The notes: generated by a model from the letters alone, not told the origin. 64,000 nucleotides of DNA from JAODBQ01 sp047602055 (GCA_047602055.1 JASGIG010000001.1:4278001-4342000); one strand, 5' to 3'. Shown: positions 28,352 to 39,731, numbered from the stretch's first letter. Numbers and translations: made by a program.

Positions 28352-29199
28352 TCACGAGCGTGAAAGGTCACGGTGACCGGTGCGCACGGCGAAGCCGCGA
28401 GCGCGCAGGCGCGCCGCGATCTGCTCGGCGACGGCGACGCTGCGGTGCCGGCCACCGGTGCAGCCGATGGCGACCGTCAAGTAGCTCTTGCCCTCCGCCT
28501 GGTACGCCGGTAGCAGGCCAGCGAGCAGGCCCTCGAAGCGGTCGACGAACTCGACGGCCTCCGGGCGCTCCAACACGTGGTCGCGCACCCGCGGGTCGAA
28601 GCCGGTGAGCGGGCGCAGGTCGTCGTCCCAGTGCGGGTTGGGCAGGAAACGGACGTCCATCACGATGTCGGCGTCGATCGGCATGCCGTGCTTGAACCCG
28701 AAGCTCTCCACGGCAACCTGCAGGCGCTGACCGTCGCTCTGGTCGAACGCTCCGACGAGCTTGGCCTTCAGCTCGTGGACGTTCAGCGACGTCGTGTCGA
28801 TCACCAGATCCGCTGTGGCCTTCACCGGCTCGAGCGACGCCCGCTCCAGTTCGATCGCCTCGACCAGGCCCTCCGCCTCTGCGGCGAGCGGGTGCTTGCG
28901 GCGGGTGGCGTCGTAGCGGCGCACGAGTCGGCGGTGCTGGCGTCGAGGAAGAGCGTGCGCACCCGGTGCTCGTTGGCGCGCAGCGCGGCGACGCGGTCGA
29001 GCAGCTCGACGTGCTGGCGGCCGGAGACGAGCGCCAGCCGCTCGATCCCGCTGCCCGGCTTGCTCGCCAGCTCGACGACGGTCTCGACGAGCGACGTCGG
29101 CAGGTTGTCGACGACGTACCACCCGAGGTCCTCGAGGACGTCCGCCGCGCCCGACCGTCCGGCGCCGGACAACCCGGTGATCAAGACGATGTCGGCCAT
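28352..29199 (-). CDS. rapZ: RNase adapter/P-loop protein RapZ, frameshifted in this sequence
   Basis: RapZ-family nucleotide-binding protein (about 282 aa when repaired). The N-terminal frame has the P-loop GLSGAGRS at residues 9-16, VVDNLPTSL and SGRQHVELLDRVAAL up to RTLFLDASTAD. A single missing base near 28933 moves the rest to LVRRYDATRRKHPLAAEAEG and the C-terminal signature AIGCTGGRHRSVAVAEQIAA. It normally precedes yvcK and whiA; here gap follows directly. A repeat copy ends about 12 bases before the ATG and the Shine-Dalgarno is weak. Confidence 0.85.
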
Positions 29200-29211
29200 C
29201 TCTGAAATGTA

Positions 29212-29286
29212 GGGGACTGGCGTCCGCTCGCTACCGCCGCTCCCCGACAGCGCCGGGCTCCCCGGCGGTCGCGCCACCGCGCGCGG
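29212..29286 (-). repeat. Dispersed repeat, copy E (SERTPVP type) before rapZ
   Basis: Minus strand begins GCGCGACCGCCGGGGAGCCC and ends GAGCGGACGCCAGTCCCC, matching copy F at both ends. Head region is shared with copy C; the tail differs from the CGGGGGCGCAGCCCCCG type. Read in the rapZ frame it spells SERTPVP just before the start. Confidence 0.65.
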
Positions 29287-29309
29287 CCCCCATGCACCGC
29301 GGACTGCCC

Positions 29310-29702
29310 CTACGGGGCCACCACGACCGGGCAGCGGATGCCGGACGCGCGGGCGAGGCGTCGATCGAGCGTCACCAGCCGGCCACCGACGAGCTCGGCG
29401 AGCGCGACGTAGCATGCGTCGTAGGCCGTGAGGTTGGCGCGCAGCGACCAGACACGTTCGGCGAGCGGGTCGAACCCGACGTAGTCGACGGCCAGCCGAC
29501 GCAGGTCGTGGATCGCCTGCGTCGCCGTCGATCGGTCGACGGCGGCCCGCGCCTCGGTCCGGCGGACGATGTTCGTCACCTCGACGGGCAGGAGGTGCGG
29601 CGCGGCCAGTTCGTCGACCGTCAGCTCGGATGCGCACCACCGCCCGGCGGCGCCGTTGTCGATCAGTGCGGCGACGACGGCGGAGGCGTCGAACACCTGC
29701 AT
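29310..29702 (-). CDS. VapC-type PIN-domain ribonuclease toxin
   Basis: PIN-domain protein of 130 aa. Acidic active-site residues are visible in VFDASAVVAALID (Asp 5), in the central PVEVTNIVRRTE (Glu) and in LTAYDACYVALAELV plus LVTLDRRLAR (two Asp). Such toxins cut tRNA or rRNA and are held by a cognate antitoxin. ATG 29702 overlaps the antitoxin stop (ATGA), the classical order antitoxin-toxin. Confidence 0.85.
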   Translation of the reverse strand: MQVFDASAVVAALIDNGAAGRWCASELTVDELAAPHLLPVEVTNIVRRTEARAAVDRSTATQAIHDLRRLAVDYVGFDPLAERVWSLRANLTAYDACYVALAELVGGRLVTLDRRLARASGIRCPVVVAP

Positions 29703-29935
29703 CAAGCGCGGTCGGCGTCGCGATCGGCGAGGATCGCCTTGCGGTCGATCTCCACACCGAGCCGGGCCTTGCGCTCGCTGATCTCGGCGACGAGATCGGC
29801 GACCGCCGGCCGCCCGGCAAGGCGGGTGAGCTCGCCGAGCATGAACTCCTGCAACGACTGTCCGCGCCGCGCGGCGCGCACCGCCAGTTCGTCGCGCACC
29901 TCGACCGGCACGTGCCGGATCGTCATCGCAGCCAT
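29702..29935 (-). CDS. FitA/VapB-type ribbon-helix-helix antitoxin
   Basis: Short protein (77 aa). The N-terminal MTIRHVPVEVRDELAVRAAR followed by RGQSLQEFMLGELTRLA is a typical ribbon-helix-helix DNA-binding domain of FitA-like antitoxins; the C-terminal tail wraps the PIN toxin. I took ATG 29935; ATG 29926 is equally possible. It likely represses its own operon through the palindromes just upstream. Confidence 0.8.
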   Translation of the reverse strand: MAAMTIRHVPVEVRDELAVRAARRGQSLQEFMLGELTRLAGRPAVADLVAEISERKARLGVEIDRKAILADRDADRA

Positions 29936-29939
29936 GCAT

Positions 29940-29960
29940 GCAAAGTAGCAGCTTTGCTGC
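29940..29960 (-). promoter_or_regulatory. Palindromic operator candidate of the toxin-antitoxin pair
   Basis: Two overlapping perfect inverted repeats sit right upstream of the antitoxin start: GCAAAG-TAGCAG-CTTTGC (29940-29957) and GCAGC-TTT-GCTGC (29948-29960). Placement and symmetry fit autoregulation by the ribbon-helix-helix antitoxin. Confidence 0.5.
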
Positions 29961-29967
29961 CGCGTTG

Positions 29968-30711
29968 TCACACCCTGACGGCTCGCAGGTAGAGCAGGCG
30001 TGGGATCGTGGCCGCGTGGGTGTACTCCTCGGCCCTGGCGAGGAAGCCGGCGGGCGGTGCGGGCTCCTCCATCCGCTCGACCAGCAGGCCGTTGACCGCC
30101 AGCGTGTTGACGTAGCGGCTCAGCGGGCGATGGACGAAGCGGATGAACACGTCCTTGTCGACCTCCTCGATCGTCGCGTCCTCGACGAGGTACGCGCCGA
30201 TCCGCCAGTACTGCTCGGGCGGGTCGAGGAACTGGTCGTCGATCCAACCGCTGTTCGGGGTCTGCAGCAGCGGGTGGTTGAGGAAGAAGCAGAACCGGCC
30301 GCCGGGACGCAGGACGCGGGCGACCTCGGCGATCGCCTCGTCGACGTCGTCGATGTGCTCGAACACGAGGCAGGCGACGACCGCGTCGAAGCTGGCGTCG
30401 GCGAACGGCAGCTGCGCCGCCGGGCCGCGCACGTATGCCGGCCCGCCGCCGCGTTCGTGGGCGACGGTGATCTGGTTGTGCGTCGGGTCGACACCGACGA
30501 CGAGATCGGCGCCGAACCGCGACGCCAGCCGGCTGACCTGACCGTCACCGCAGCCGACGTCGAGGATGCGCGTCGCGCCCTGCAGCTCGCGGGCAGCGAG
30601 TGGGAGGATCTGCTCGACGTACTCGGCATCGGCGCCCTCGGTGAACCCGTCGATCCACCAGCGGGCATGGTCCTCCCACAGGCGGGCGTTGTCGTCGGCC
30701 GGAGATGGCAT
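29968..30711 (-). CDS. Class I SAM-dependent methyltransferase
   Basis: Protein of 247 aa from ATG 30711 (an upstream ATG at 30750 is possible). Methyltransf_11-type core: ILDVGCGDGQVSRLASRFGA (SAM loop), VVGVDPTHNQI, then FDAVVACLVFEHIDDVDEAI and VARVLRPGGRFCFFLNHPLL. Substrate unknown. Divergent from the LLM oxidoreductase, downstream of nothing on its strand. Confidence 0.85.
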   Translation of the reverse strand: MPSPADDNARLWEDHARWWIDGFTEGADAEYVEQILPLAARELQGATRILDVGCGDGQVSRLASRFGADLVVGVDPTHNQITVAHERGGGPAYVRGPAAQLPFADASFDAVVACLVFEHIDDVDEAIAEVARVLRPGGRFCFFLNHPLLQTPNSGWIDDQFLDPPEQYWRIGAYLVEDATIEEVDKDVFIRFVHRPLSRYVNTLAVNGLLVERMEEPAPPAGFLARAEEYTHAATIPRLLYLRAVRV

Positions 30712-30764
30712 CGCTGCGGATGGTACGTCCTGGGACGTGCCCGGCAGCATGGTAGGACACCACC

Positions 30765-31670
30765 ATGCAGATCTCGATGTGGCTCTCCTTCGACCGCGCC
30801 TGGGACGAGGCGCTCGACCGCGCCCGCTGGGCCGAGACCCGCGGCCTGTACGGGTTCTGGATCGCCGACCACTACATGCCGAACACCGGTGACCTGTCGA
30901 TCGTCGACGGGCCGGGGTTCGAGTGCTGGACGATGCTCGGCGCGGTCGGCGTCGCCGTGCCCCGCCTGCGGCTGGTGTCGATGGTCTCGCCGCTCACCGT
31001 CCACCACCCGGCACTGCTTGCCCGGCGGGTGATGACCGTCGACCACGTCACCGGCGGGCGCGCCGTGCTCGGCATCGGCGCCGGCTGGCAGATCAACGAG
31101 CACCACGCCTACGGCTGGGAGCTGCCCGAGCCGAAGGAGCGTGTCGACCGCTTCGAGGAGGGCATCGAGATCATCAGCCGCCTGTTCAGCGACGACCGCG
31201 TCTCCTTCGACGGCACGTACTTCACGATCCGCGACGCGCCGTTCGACCCCAAGCCGGTGCAGTCACCCCTGCCGCTGCTGGTCGGCACCGGCAGCCCGCG
31301 GATGATGCGGATCACCGCCCGCTGGGCGCAGCAGTGGAACGCCTGGGGCGACCCCGGCCTGATCGCCGAGCAGCGCCAGCGGTTCGCCCGGGCCTGCGAC
31401 GCGGTCGGCCGGGACATGTCCACGGTGCACACGTCGTGCCAGGCCAACGTGTTCCTCGTCGACGACGAGCGCGCCGCCAAGCTGCGCGAGCGGGTCACCG
31501 ACCGCCGGGCGCTGATCGGCGGCCCGAACGAGATCGTCGACCTGATCGGCCGGTACGCGGCGCTGGGCGTCGACGAGCTGGCAATCCCCGACTTCACGTT
31601 CGGCGCCACCCCCGAGGCCCGCGCCGAGAGCTGGCAGCGCCTCGCCGACGACGTGCTCTCCCAGCTCTGA
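30765..31670 (+). CDS. LLM-class F420-dependent oxidoreductase
   Basis: Luciferase-like TIM-barrel protein (301 aa). N-terminus MWLSFDRAWDEALDRARWAE, GLYGFWIADHYMPNT and the region MTVDHVTGGRAVLGIGAGWQ with EHHAYGWELPEPKERVDRFE are typical of actinobacterial F420 oxidoreductases. Cofactor F420 is inferred from the family, and the substrate is unknown. ATG 30765 lies 54 bases from the divergent methyltransferase start. Confidence 0.87.
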   Translation: MQISMWLSFDRAWDEALDRARWAETRGLYGFWIADHYMPNTGDLSIVDGPGFECWTMLGAVGVAVPRLRLVSMVSPLTVHHPALLARRVMTVDHVTGGRAVLGIGAGWQINEHHAYGWELPEPKERVDRFEEGIEIISRLFSDDRVSFDGTYFTIRDAPFDPKPVQSPLPLLVGTGSPRMMRITARWAQQWNAWGDPGLIAEQRQRFARACDAVGRDMSTVHTSCQANVFLVDDERAAKLRERVTDRRALIGGPNEIVDLIGRYAALGVDELAIPDFTFGATPEARAESWQRLADDVLSQL

Positions 31671-31673
31671 CTC

Positions 31674-31776
31674 GGAGTGCCAGCCGCGCGGATGGAGTGC
31701 CACGTGTGCGACGGAGTGGAATCCGCGCCCCCGTCGCGCGCCAGGCACTCCATCGCACCGCTGACACTCCAAGCGC
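31674..31776. repeat. Long imperfect inverted repeat between convergent genes
   Basis: The left arm starts GGAGTGCCAGCCGCGCGG and continues ATGGAGTGCC; the reverse complement of the right arm reads GGAGTGTCAGCGGTGCG then ATGGAGTGCC. About 27 bp pair with four or five mismatches around a 45-base centre that itself contains further GGAGTG motifs. It fills the gap between the LLM gene and the uvrC stop and may end transcription from both sides. Confidence 0.65.
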
Positions 31777-31778
31777 CA

Positions 31779-33668
31779 TCATGCGGGCGGGCTGTGGAAC
31801 TTCTCGTAGACGGCGTCGGCGACGGCGTCGGGGAGGAAGGGCAGCGCCCTCAGGTCGTCGAGTGATGCTCGCTTGACGGCGTTCACGCCGCCCATCGCCT
31901 GGGTCAGGCGCTTCTTCCTCGCCTCGCCGAGGCCGGCGATGCCGTCGAGCGCGCTCACGGTCATCCGCTTGCCGCGCAGCTCGCGGTGGAACGTGTTGGC
32001 GAAGCGGTGGGCCTCGTCGCGGATCCGCTGCAGCATGAACAGCGCCTCGCTCCCCCGCGGTACGTTCACCGGGTCGCTCGACCCCGGGACGTAGACCTCC
32101 TCGAAGCGCTTGGCCAGCGAGGCGATCGGGATCTCCTCGGCAAGGCCGAGCTCGTTGACCACCCGCTCGGCGACGGCCAGCTGGCCCTTGCCACCGTCGA
32201 CCAGCAGGAGCTGCGGCGGGTACTGGAACCTCTTCGGGCGGTGGCGGGCGCCGTCGGCCAGCTCGTCGTCCAGCGGGCGGTCGCGCTCGTTGAGGTAGGC
32301 GGTGAGGCGACGGGTGAGCACCTCCTCCATCGCCGCGTAGTCGTCGTTGCCCGGCACCTCCTTGACCTTGAAGCGGCGGTACTCGCGCTTGTTCGGCAGC
32401 CCGTCCTCGAGCACGACCATCGACCCGACGTAGTCCGTGCCCTGCAGGTGGGCCATGTCGTAGCACTCGATGCGCAGCGGCGCTTCGGGCAGCGCCAGGA
32501 GATCCTGCAGTTCGGTCAGCGCCCGGCTGCGGGCGTTGTGGTCGCCGGCGCGGCGCAGGCGGTGGCGGACGAACTCCTCGCGGGCGTTGCGGGTGACCGT
32601 CTCGTGCAGGGCCCGCTTGTCGCCGCGCTGCGGCACGCGCACCTGCACCCGGCTGCCGCGCAGGTGGGTGAGCCACTCCTCGTAGGTGGCGACGTCGTCG
32701 CTGGCCACGGGGACGAGCACCTGCTTGGGCACGCCGAGCGGTGGCTCGTCGCCGTACAGCTCCTCCATGATCCGGTCGACGAGACCGCCGGGGCTGACGT
32801 CCTCGACCTTGTCGAGCACGAAGCCCTTGCGGCCGACGACGCGGCCGCGGCGGACGAAGAACACCTGCACGGCCGCTTCCAGCTCGTCGTCGGCGACACC
32901 GATCACGTCGACGTCCTCGTTGCGCTCGGCGACCATCTGCTGCTTCTCGATCGCTCGCTGCACCGCCTGCAGGCGGTCACGGATGCGCGCCGCCCGCTCG
33001 TACTCCAGGTCGGCAGCAGCGACGCGCATGTCGGCGCCGAGGCGGCGGACGATCTCGTCGGTGTCGCCGTCGAGGAAGTCGCACAGCTCGTTGACCAGCA
33101 CCCGGTACTGGTGCTCGTCGATCTCGCCGACGCACGGCCCGGAGCACTTCTCGATGTGGAACAGCAGGCATGGCCGGCCGAGGCGGTGGTGCTCGTTGTA
33201 CTTGCCCGGGCTGCACGTGCGGATCGGGAAGCTGCGCAGCAGCAGGTCGAGCGTGTCGCGGATCGCGTAGGCGTGGGCGTACGGCCCGAAGTAGCGGGTT
33301 CCCTTGCGCTTGCGGCCGCGCATCACCAGCGCCCGGGGGAACTGCTCGTCGACGGTGACGGCGAGGAACGGGTAGCTCTTGTCGTCGCGCAGGCGGATGT
33401 TGAAGCGCGGGCGGTGCTGCTTGATCAGCGTCCACTCGAGCATCAGCGCCTCGACCTCGTTGCGCACCTCGATCCACTCCACCGACTCGGCAGTGGCGAC
33501 CATCTGGGCGGTGCGCGGGTGCAGGCCACGCGGGTCCTGGAAGTAGTTCGACAGGCGCTGGCGCAGGCTCGCCGCCTTGCCGACGTAGATCACCCGGCCG
33601 AGCCCGTCCTTGAACTGGTACGAACCGGGCGCGTCGGGGATCGTGCCGGCGGGCGGGCGGGTGACCAT
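31779..33668 (-). CDS. uvrC: Excinuclease ABC subunit C
   Basis: Dual-incision nuclease of nucleotide excision repair (629 aa). GIY-YIG domain at residues ~13-95 (GSYQFKDGLGRVIYVGKAAS), Cys-rich region CSGPCVGEIDEHQY, UVR motif near 205-235 (LEYERAARIRDRLQ), RNase H-like nuclease with IECYDMAHLQGTDYVGSMVV and DGGKGQL, and a C-terminal helix-hairpin-helix pair (LDGIAGLGEARKKRL). Length normal. uvrC-rapZ-gap is the usual actinobacterial order; here four unrelated genes lie between uvrC and rapZ. Confidence 0.97.
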   Translation of the reverse strand: MVTRPPAGTIPDAPGSYQFKDGLGRVIYVGKAASLRQRLSNYFQDPRGLHPRTAQMVATAESVEWIEVRNEVEALMLEWTLIKQHRPRFNIRLRDDKSYPFLAVTVDEQFPRALVMRGRKRKGTRYFGPYAHAYAIRDTLDLLLRSFPIRTCSPGKYNEHHRLGRPCLLFHIEKCSGPCVGEIDEHQYRVLVNELCDFLDGDTDEIVRRLGADMRVAAADLEYERAARIRDRLQAVQRAIEKQQMVAERNEDVDVIGVADDELEAAVQVFFVRRGRVVGRKGFVLDKVEDVSPGGLVDRIMEELYGDEPPLGVPKQVLVPVASDDVATYEEWLTHLRGSRVQVRVPQRGDKRALHETVTRNAREEFVRHRLRRAGDHNARSRALTELQDLLALPEAPLRIECYDMAHLQGTDYVGSMVVLEDGLPNKREYRRFKVKEVPGNDDYAAMEEVLTRRLTAYLNERDRPLDDELADGARHRPKRFQYPPQLLLVDGGKGQLAVAERVVNELGLAEEIPIASLAKRFEEVYVPGSSDPVNVPRGSEALFMLQRIRDEAHRFANTFHRELRGKRMTVSALDGIAGLGEARKKRLTQAMGGVNAVKRASLDDLRALPFLPDAVADAVYEKFHSPPA

Positions 33669-33722
33669 CGGGACCGAGGATACGACCGGGCGCAGCGTGC
33701 CCGCCTGGGTACGCTGGCGCTG

Positions 33723-34604
33723 ATGCCAGGGCGCTACCAGTTCTCCGTTCCCGAGCGCCGCCAGCGCGACGGTTGGTTCCGCATCGGCACGCTCGACGTC
33801 ACCACGACGACGCTGATGGTGCTGCTCGGCGTGGTCTCGATGTTCGTCTACGCGTTCGACAAGGAATGGCTCGTCAACCTGATCTTCGACGTGCCGGACG
33901 TGCGCGACGGCGACGTCTGGCGCCTCGTCACGTGGCCGGTCGTCAACCCGCCGACGGAGATCTGGGTCGTCCTGACGCTGGTGTTCTTCTGGTTCTTCGG
34001 GCATCGCGTCGAGGACGAGATCGGCCGCAAGCGCTTCACCTGGCTGATCCTGGCGATGACCGTCGTCCCCGCGGCGATCGTCACCGCGCTGGGCTTCGAC
34101 GCCCTCTCCAGCGCGACGTACGGGCTGACGCTGCTGAGCGTCGGCCTGCTGGTGATCTTCGCCCTCGACAACCCGGGGGCGATGTTCTTCTTCAACATCC
34201 CGGCGTGGATCATCGCCCTGGTGATCGTCGGCATCGACGTGCTCCGCCAGCTCGGCGACCGGCTGTACGGCCAGCTGGTGATGGAGCTGCTGCTCATCGC
34301 CGTCGGCCTGTTCGGCGCCCGTCAGTGCGGGATGGTCGATGTCGCCCATTGGATCCCCCGCCTCGGCAGCGGCGGCCAACGGCGGGCCGTGTCGTCCGGG
34401 CGCCCGAAGCGCGGCAAGCAGCTGCCAGCGTCGCCGTCGTCGGTGATCACCGGGCCGTGGGGCGCGGCTTCCGGCCCGTCTCCGACGGACCAGATCGAGC
34501 TCGACACGCTCCTCGACAAGATCTCCGCCACCGGCATGGACTCGCTCAGCCGCCAGGAGAAGCAGCGCCTCAACGAGCTGAGCAAGCGCCTCCGCGGCGG
34601 CTGA
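33723..34604 (+). CDS. Rhomboid-like membrane protein without protease motif
   Basis: Protein of 293 aa with about six transmembrane helices (residues ~25-215) in rhomboid layout: DVWRLVTWPVVNPPTEIWVV then FFWFFGHRVEDEIGRKRF. The catalytic GxSG is absent; the matching place reads ALSSATYGLTLL, and no catalytic His is seen in the last helix. So it is probably a pseudo-protease with a scaffold or chaperone role. The cytoplasmic C-terminus ends LSRQEKQRLNELSKRLRGG, a tail shared by actinobacterial rhomboid-like proteins. Divergent from uvrC by 54 bases. Confidence 0.75.
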   Translation: MPGRYQFSVPERRQRDGWFRIGTLDVTTTTLMVLLGVVSMFVYAFDKEWLVNLIFDVPDVRDGDVWRLVTWPVVNPPTEIWVVLTLVFFWFFGHRVEDEIGRKRFTWLILAMTVVPAAIVTALGFDALSSATYGLTLLSVGLLVIFALDNPGAMFFFNIPAWIIALVIVGIDVLRQLGDRLYGQLVMELLLIAVGLFGARQCGMVDVAHWIPRLGSGGQRRAVSSGRPKRGKQLPASPSSVITGPWGAASGPSPTDQIELDTLLDKISATGMDSLSRQEKQRLNELSKRLRGG

Positions 34605-34613
34605 CCCGCCGGG

Positions 34614-34754
34614 TCAGCCGGCCTTGACCGAGCCGATCAGCTTCCATCCGGCCGACGGGAAAGCGTCGACGACGAATGTGTCGTTCACCGCCCAAACATG
34701 CAGACGCGGTACGGGATGTGAAGCGTTGGTGACACGAACCCGGTCCCGCGTCAC
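34614..34754 (-). CDS. Small coupled ORF of unknown function (46 aa)
   Basis: GTG 34754 overlaps the stop of the DUF559 gene (GTGA), and the frame runs to TGA at 34614 through VPRLHVWAVNDTFVVDAFPS and ending WKLIGSVKAG. The composition is protein-like and unlike the Arg/Ala-rich shadow frames. It could be a real small protein or the surviving tail of a decayed one. I recognise no family. Confidence 0.35.
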   Translation of the reverse strand: MTRDRVRVTNASHPVPRLHVWAVNDTFVVDAFPSAGWKLIGSVKAG

Positions 34755-35659
34755 GCCGCCCGGCCGACGAGCGCACGCAGCTGCGCAACGACCCACGCCG
34801 GGCGATCGCGGACGTCCGCGTAGGTGAAGACGACGACGCGCAGGCCGCGGCGCGTCAGTTCGGTCCGGCGCTGCTCGTCGGACTGCAACTGCCGACGTGA
34901 CGAATGGGTGCCGTGCCCGCAGACCTCGACCACGAGGTCGCCGAACTGGAAGTCGACCCTGGCGACGATCCGCGTCCCATCTCGGTACACCTTCTGAAGC
35001 AGCGGACGGGGCAGCCCGGCGGTGCGGACGATCTCCAGCGTCCAGCGCTCCAGCCGGCTGTGCCCGCCGGCGTCGACGAGCGCGTCGAGCAACGTCCGGC
35101 CGTGGTTGATGCCCCGCCGGTGGCGGGCGATCACCTTCGTGCGCAGCCGCTGCTCGGAGACGAGACGAAGGCGGACCGCCGAGTCGATCGCGTTCTCCGT
35201 CTCTGCCCGGGAGAAGCCGAACAGCGGCGAATCGAGGATCATCCGCTCCGTCGTCAGGCACCGGAACCCCTGCACGATCACCGTGTCGCCCCTGTCCAGC
35301 GGCAGCCGGGTGGACGCCAACCGAGCGGACGGAACAGCGATCTGCTTGGCCGCGCGGGGGACGAGCACCTCGACCGGTTGCCCGCCGAAGCCGTCGAGCC
35401 CCTGCAGCCGGGCGACCGTCCGGCCGGCCAGGAAGCCGCGCCCGTCAAGGTCCACGAGAGTGGCCGCGAGCCGCCGCTGCCAGCTGGGCGGCGCGCCGGC
35501 CACGGCGAACGACCGCGGGCCCAGACGTTCGAGCAGGCCCTGGCGGAGCCAGCGGGCTCGCGTCGAGCCGGCCACGCCGGCACGCTCGATGTCGGTGGCG
35601 CCGACGACGCCGTGGTTGGCGGCCGCGCAGGCCGCGATCGAGGCGAAGCTCGAGTTCAT
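34751..35659 (-). CDS. AbiEi-like/DUF559 endonuclease-fold protein
   Basis: Protein of 302 aa. The N-terminus resembles the winged-helix of type IV toxin-antitoxin AbiEi proteins (GVVGATDIERAGVAGSTRAR), followed by a middle domain (GFRCLTTERMILD) and a C-terminal DUF559/Vsr-like endonuclease fold: VARVDFQFGDLVVEVCGHGT and RGLRVVVFTYADVRDRP, with Asp and Glu in the places of the PD-(D/E)xK site. Such proteins are numerous in Acidimicrobiia and their role is unclear; defence or toxin control is a guess. Confidence 0.65.
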   Translation of the reverse strand: MNSSFASIAACAAANHGVVGATDIERAGVAGSTRARWLRQGLLERLGPRSFAVAGAPPSWQRRLAATLVDLDGRGFLAGRTVARLQGLDGFGGQPVEVLVPRAAKQIAVPSARLASTRLPLDRGDTVIVQGFRCLTTERMILDSPLFGFSRAETENAIDSAVRLRLVSEQRLRTKVIARHRRGINHGRTLLDALVDAGGHSRLERWTLEIVRTAGLPRPLLQKVYRDGTRIVARVDFQFGDLVVEVCGHGTHSSRRQLQSDEQRRTELTRRGLRVVVFTYADVRDRPAWVVAQLRALVGRAA

Positions 35660-35744
35660 GCCCGCAGCATGAGCCTCGGGTGTGACACCCTCCGACGCGG
35701 TACGGAGATCGTGCCGTCAACGCTTCACTTTCCGGCCCGCGTCG

Positions 35745-38609
<2,865 letters not shown>

Positions 38610-38639
38610 GACGATCGAGGTTACCGCCGCCCATCCGGC

Positions 38640-38653
38640 CGAACACGTGTTTG
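38640..38653 (-). promoter_or_regulatory. LexA (SOS) box candidate before uvrA
   Basis: CGAACACGTGTTTG matches the actinobacterial SOS consensus CGAAC-N4-GTTCG except for one base in the right half (GTTTG). It lies 31 bases before the uvrA start. A second GTTCG follows four bases further. Confidence 0.55.
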
Positions 38654-38723
38654 TTCGCGAAGCGCCCGGGCGAGATGTCGTGTGCTACACCGTCGGCATG
38701 ACGGTGGCCGAGGGGACACCTGG

Positions 38724-39731
38724 ATGACGACGGCCGACGGGACACCTCTGCCGGCCGATCGGCCGGCGGGCGACGGCGATCACGGCGGCCGTCACGACGC
38801 CGGTGACGACAGCCGGCGCACGACGATCGTCATCGGCGCGGCCGTCGTCGTCCTCGCGGTCCTCGCCGCCGGGACCGGCGCCCTGCACGGCTTCGACGAC
38901 GGCGTCGCCCGCGGTGGCGACCTCGTCACGCGGCTGCTCGTCGGCGCGCTGATCAGTGCCGCTGCCGGTGGGCTGCTCGTCGTCGGCCTGCGCCGCCTGG
39001 GGACGGCCCGGACCGCGGCGCTCGGGCTGACCGGCGCGGCGGCGATGCTGCTTGTCGTCCTCGTCGTCGGCGCGATCGGCGCCACCGTCGCCGTGTCCAC
39101 GGCGCCACTGCACCCGGAGGTCCCGAGCGTGGAGACCGTCGTCCAGCGGGCGACGACGACGCTGCCACCGCCGCGCGACACGCTGCCGGCCGACGACGGC
39201 GGCACGACGTCCGTGCCGAGCTGGATCGGTACGGTGCTGGCGATCGTCGGCCTGATCTTCGTGTTCCTGCTCGTCCTCGGGATCACCCGGACGTTCCAGA
39301 TGCCCAAGCTGCGGCTGCGTGGCGGGATGCGGTGGGGCAACCGCCGCGACGCCGAGCTGACGGTGGAGGACCTCGACGTCGCCGCCGCGGCGGACTCGTT
39401 CGAGGACAGCGCGGCATCGATCGGCGACGGCGTCGATCCGCGCGCCGCGATCATCGCCGCCTACGCCCGCCTGCTCGACGGCCTGGCCACCGCCGGCTGT
39501 GCCCGCCAGCCGTTCGAGGCACCCGAGGAGCACCTGCACCGCAGCCTGCACGCGCTCGGCGTCGCGCCGGCGCACATGACCGTGATCGTCGACCGCTTCC
39601 TCGTCGCCCGCTTCAGCACGCATCCGCTGACGGCGGCAGATGCCGACACCGTGCGTGCCGCGCTGCGCGACGCCGCCCGACAGCTCCGCGACGTCCTCGC
39701 CGCGAACGACGCCACGGTGGGCGGCGCATGA
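38724..39731 (+). CDS. DUF4129-type membrane protein
   Basis: Protein of 335 aa. Four hydrophobic helices (residues ~34-52, 72-88, 95-120 and ~165-187), then a cytoplasmic C-terminal domain with DPRAAIIAAYARLLDGL and PEEHLHRSLHALGV, typical of DUF4129. In actinobacteria DUF4129 proteins are encoded with MoxR and DUF58 proteins, as here. ATG 38724 follows GGGGACACCTGG. The preceding 25 bases and the first codons are a near-duplicate (ACGGTGGCCGAGGGGACACC / ACGACGGCCGACGGGACACC). First gene of the operon. Confidence 0.75.
   Translation: MTTADGTPLPADRPAGDGDHGGRHDAGDDSRRTTIVIGAAVVVLAVLAAGTGALHGFDDGVARGGDLVTRLLVGALISAAAGGLLVVGLRRLGTARTAALGLTGAAAMLLVVLVVGAIGATVAVSTAPLHPEVPSVETVVQRATTTLPPPRDTLPADDGGTTSVPSWIGTVLAIVGLIFVFLLVLGITRTFQMPKLRLRGGMRWGNRRDAELTVEDLDVAAAADSFEDSAASIGDGVDPRAAIIAAYARLLDGLATAGCARQPFEAPEEHLHRSLHALGVAPAHMTVIVDRFLVARFSTHPLTAADADTVRAALRDAARQLRDVLAANDATVGGA

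Noticed and set aside
29950..30750. Methyltransferase as third member of the toxin-antitoxin unit
   Set aside because: It lies upstream of the antitoxin on the same strand, but the antitoxin has its own palindromic promoter region and no overlap with the methyltransferase gene.
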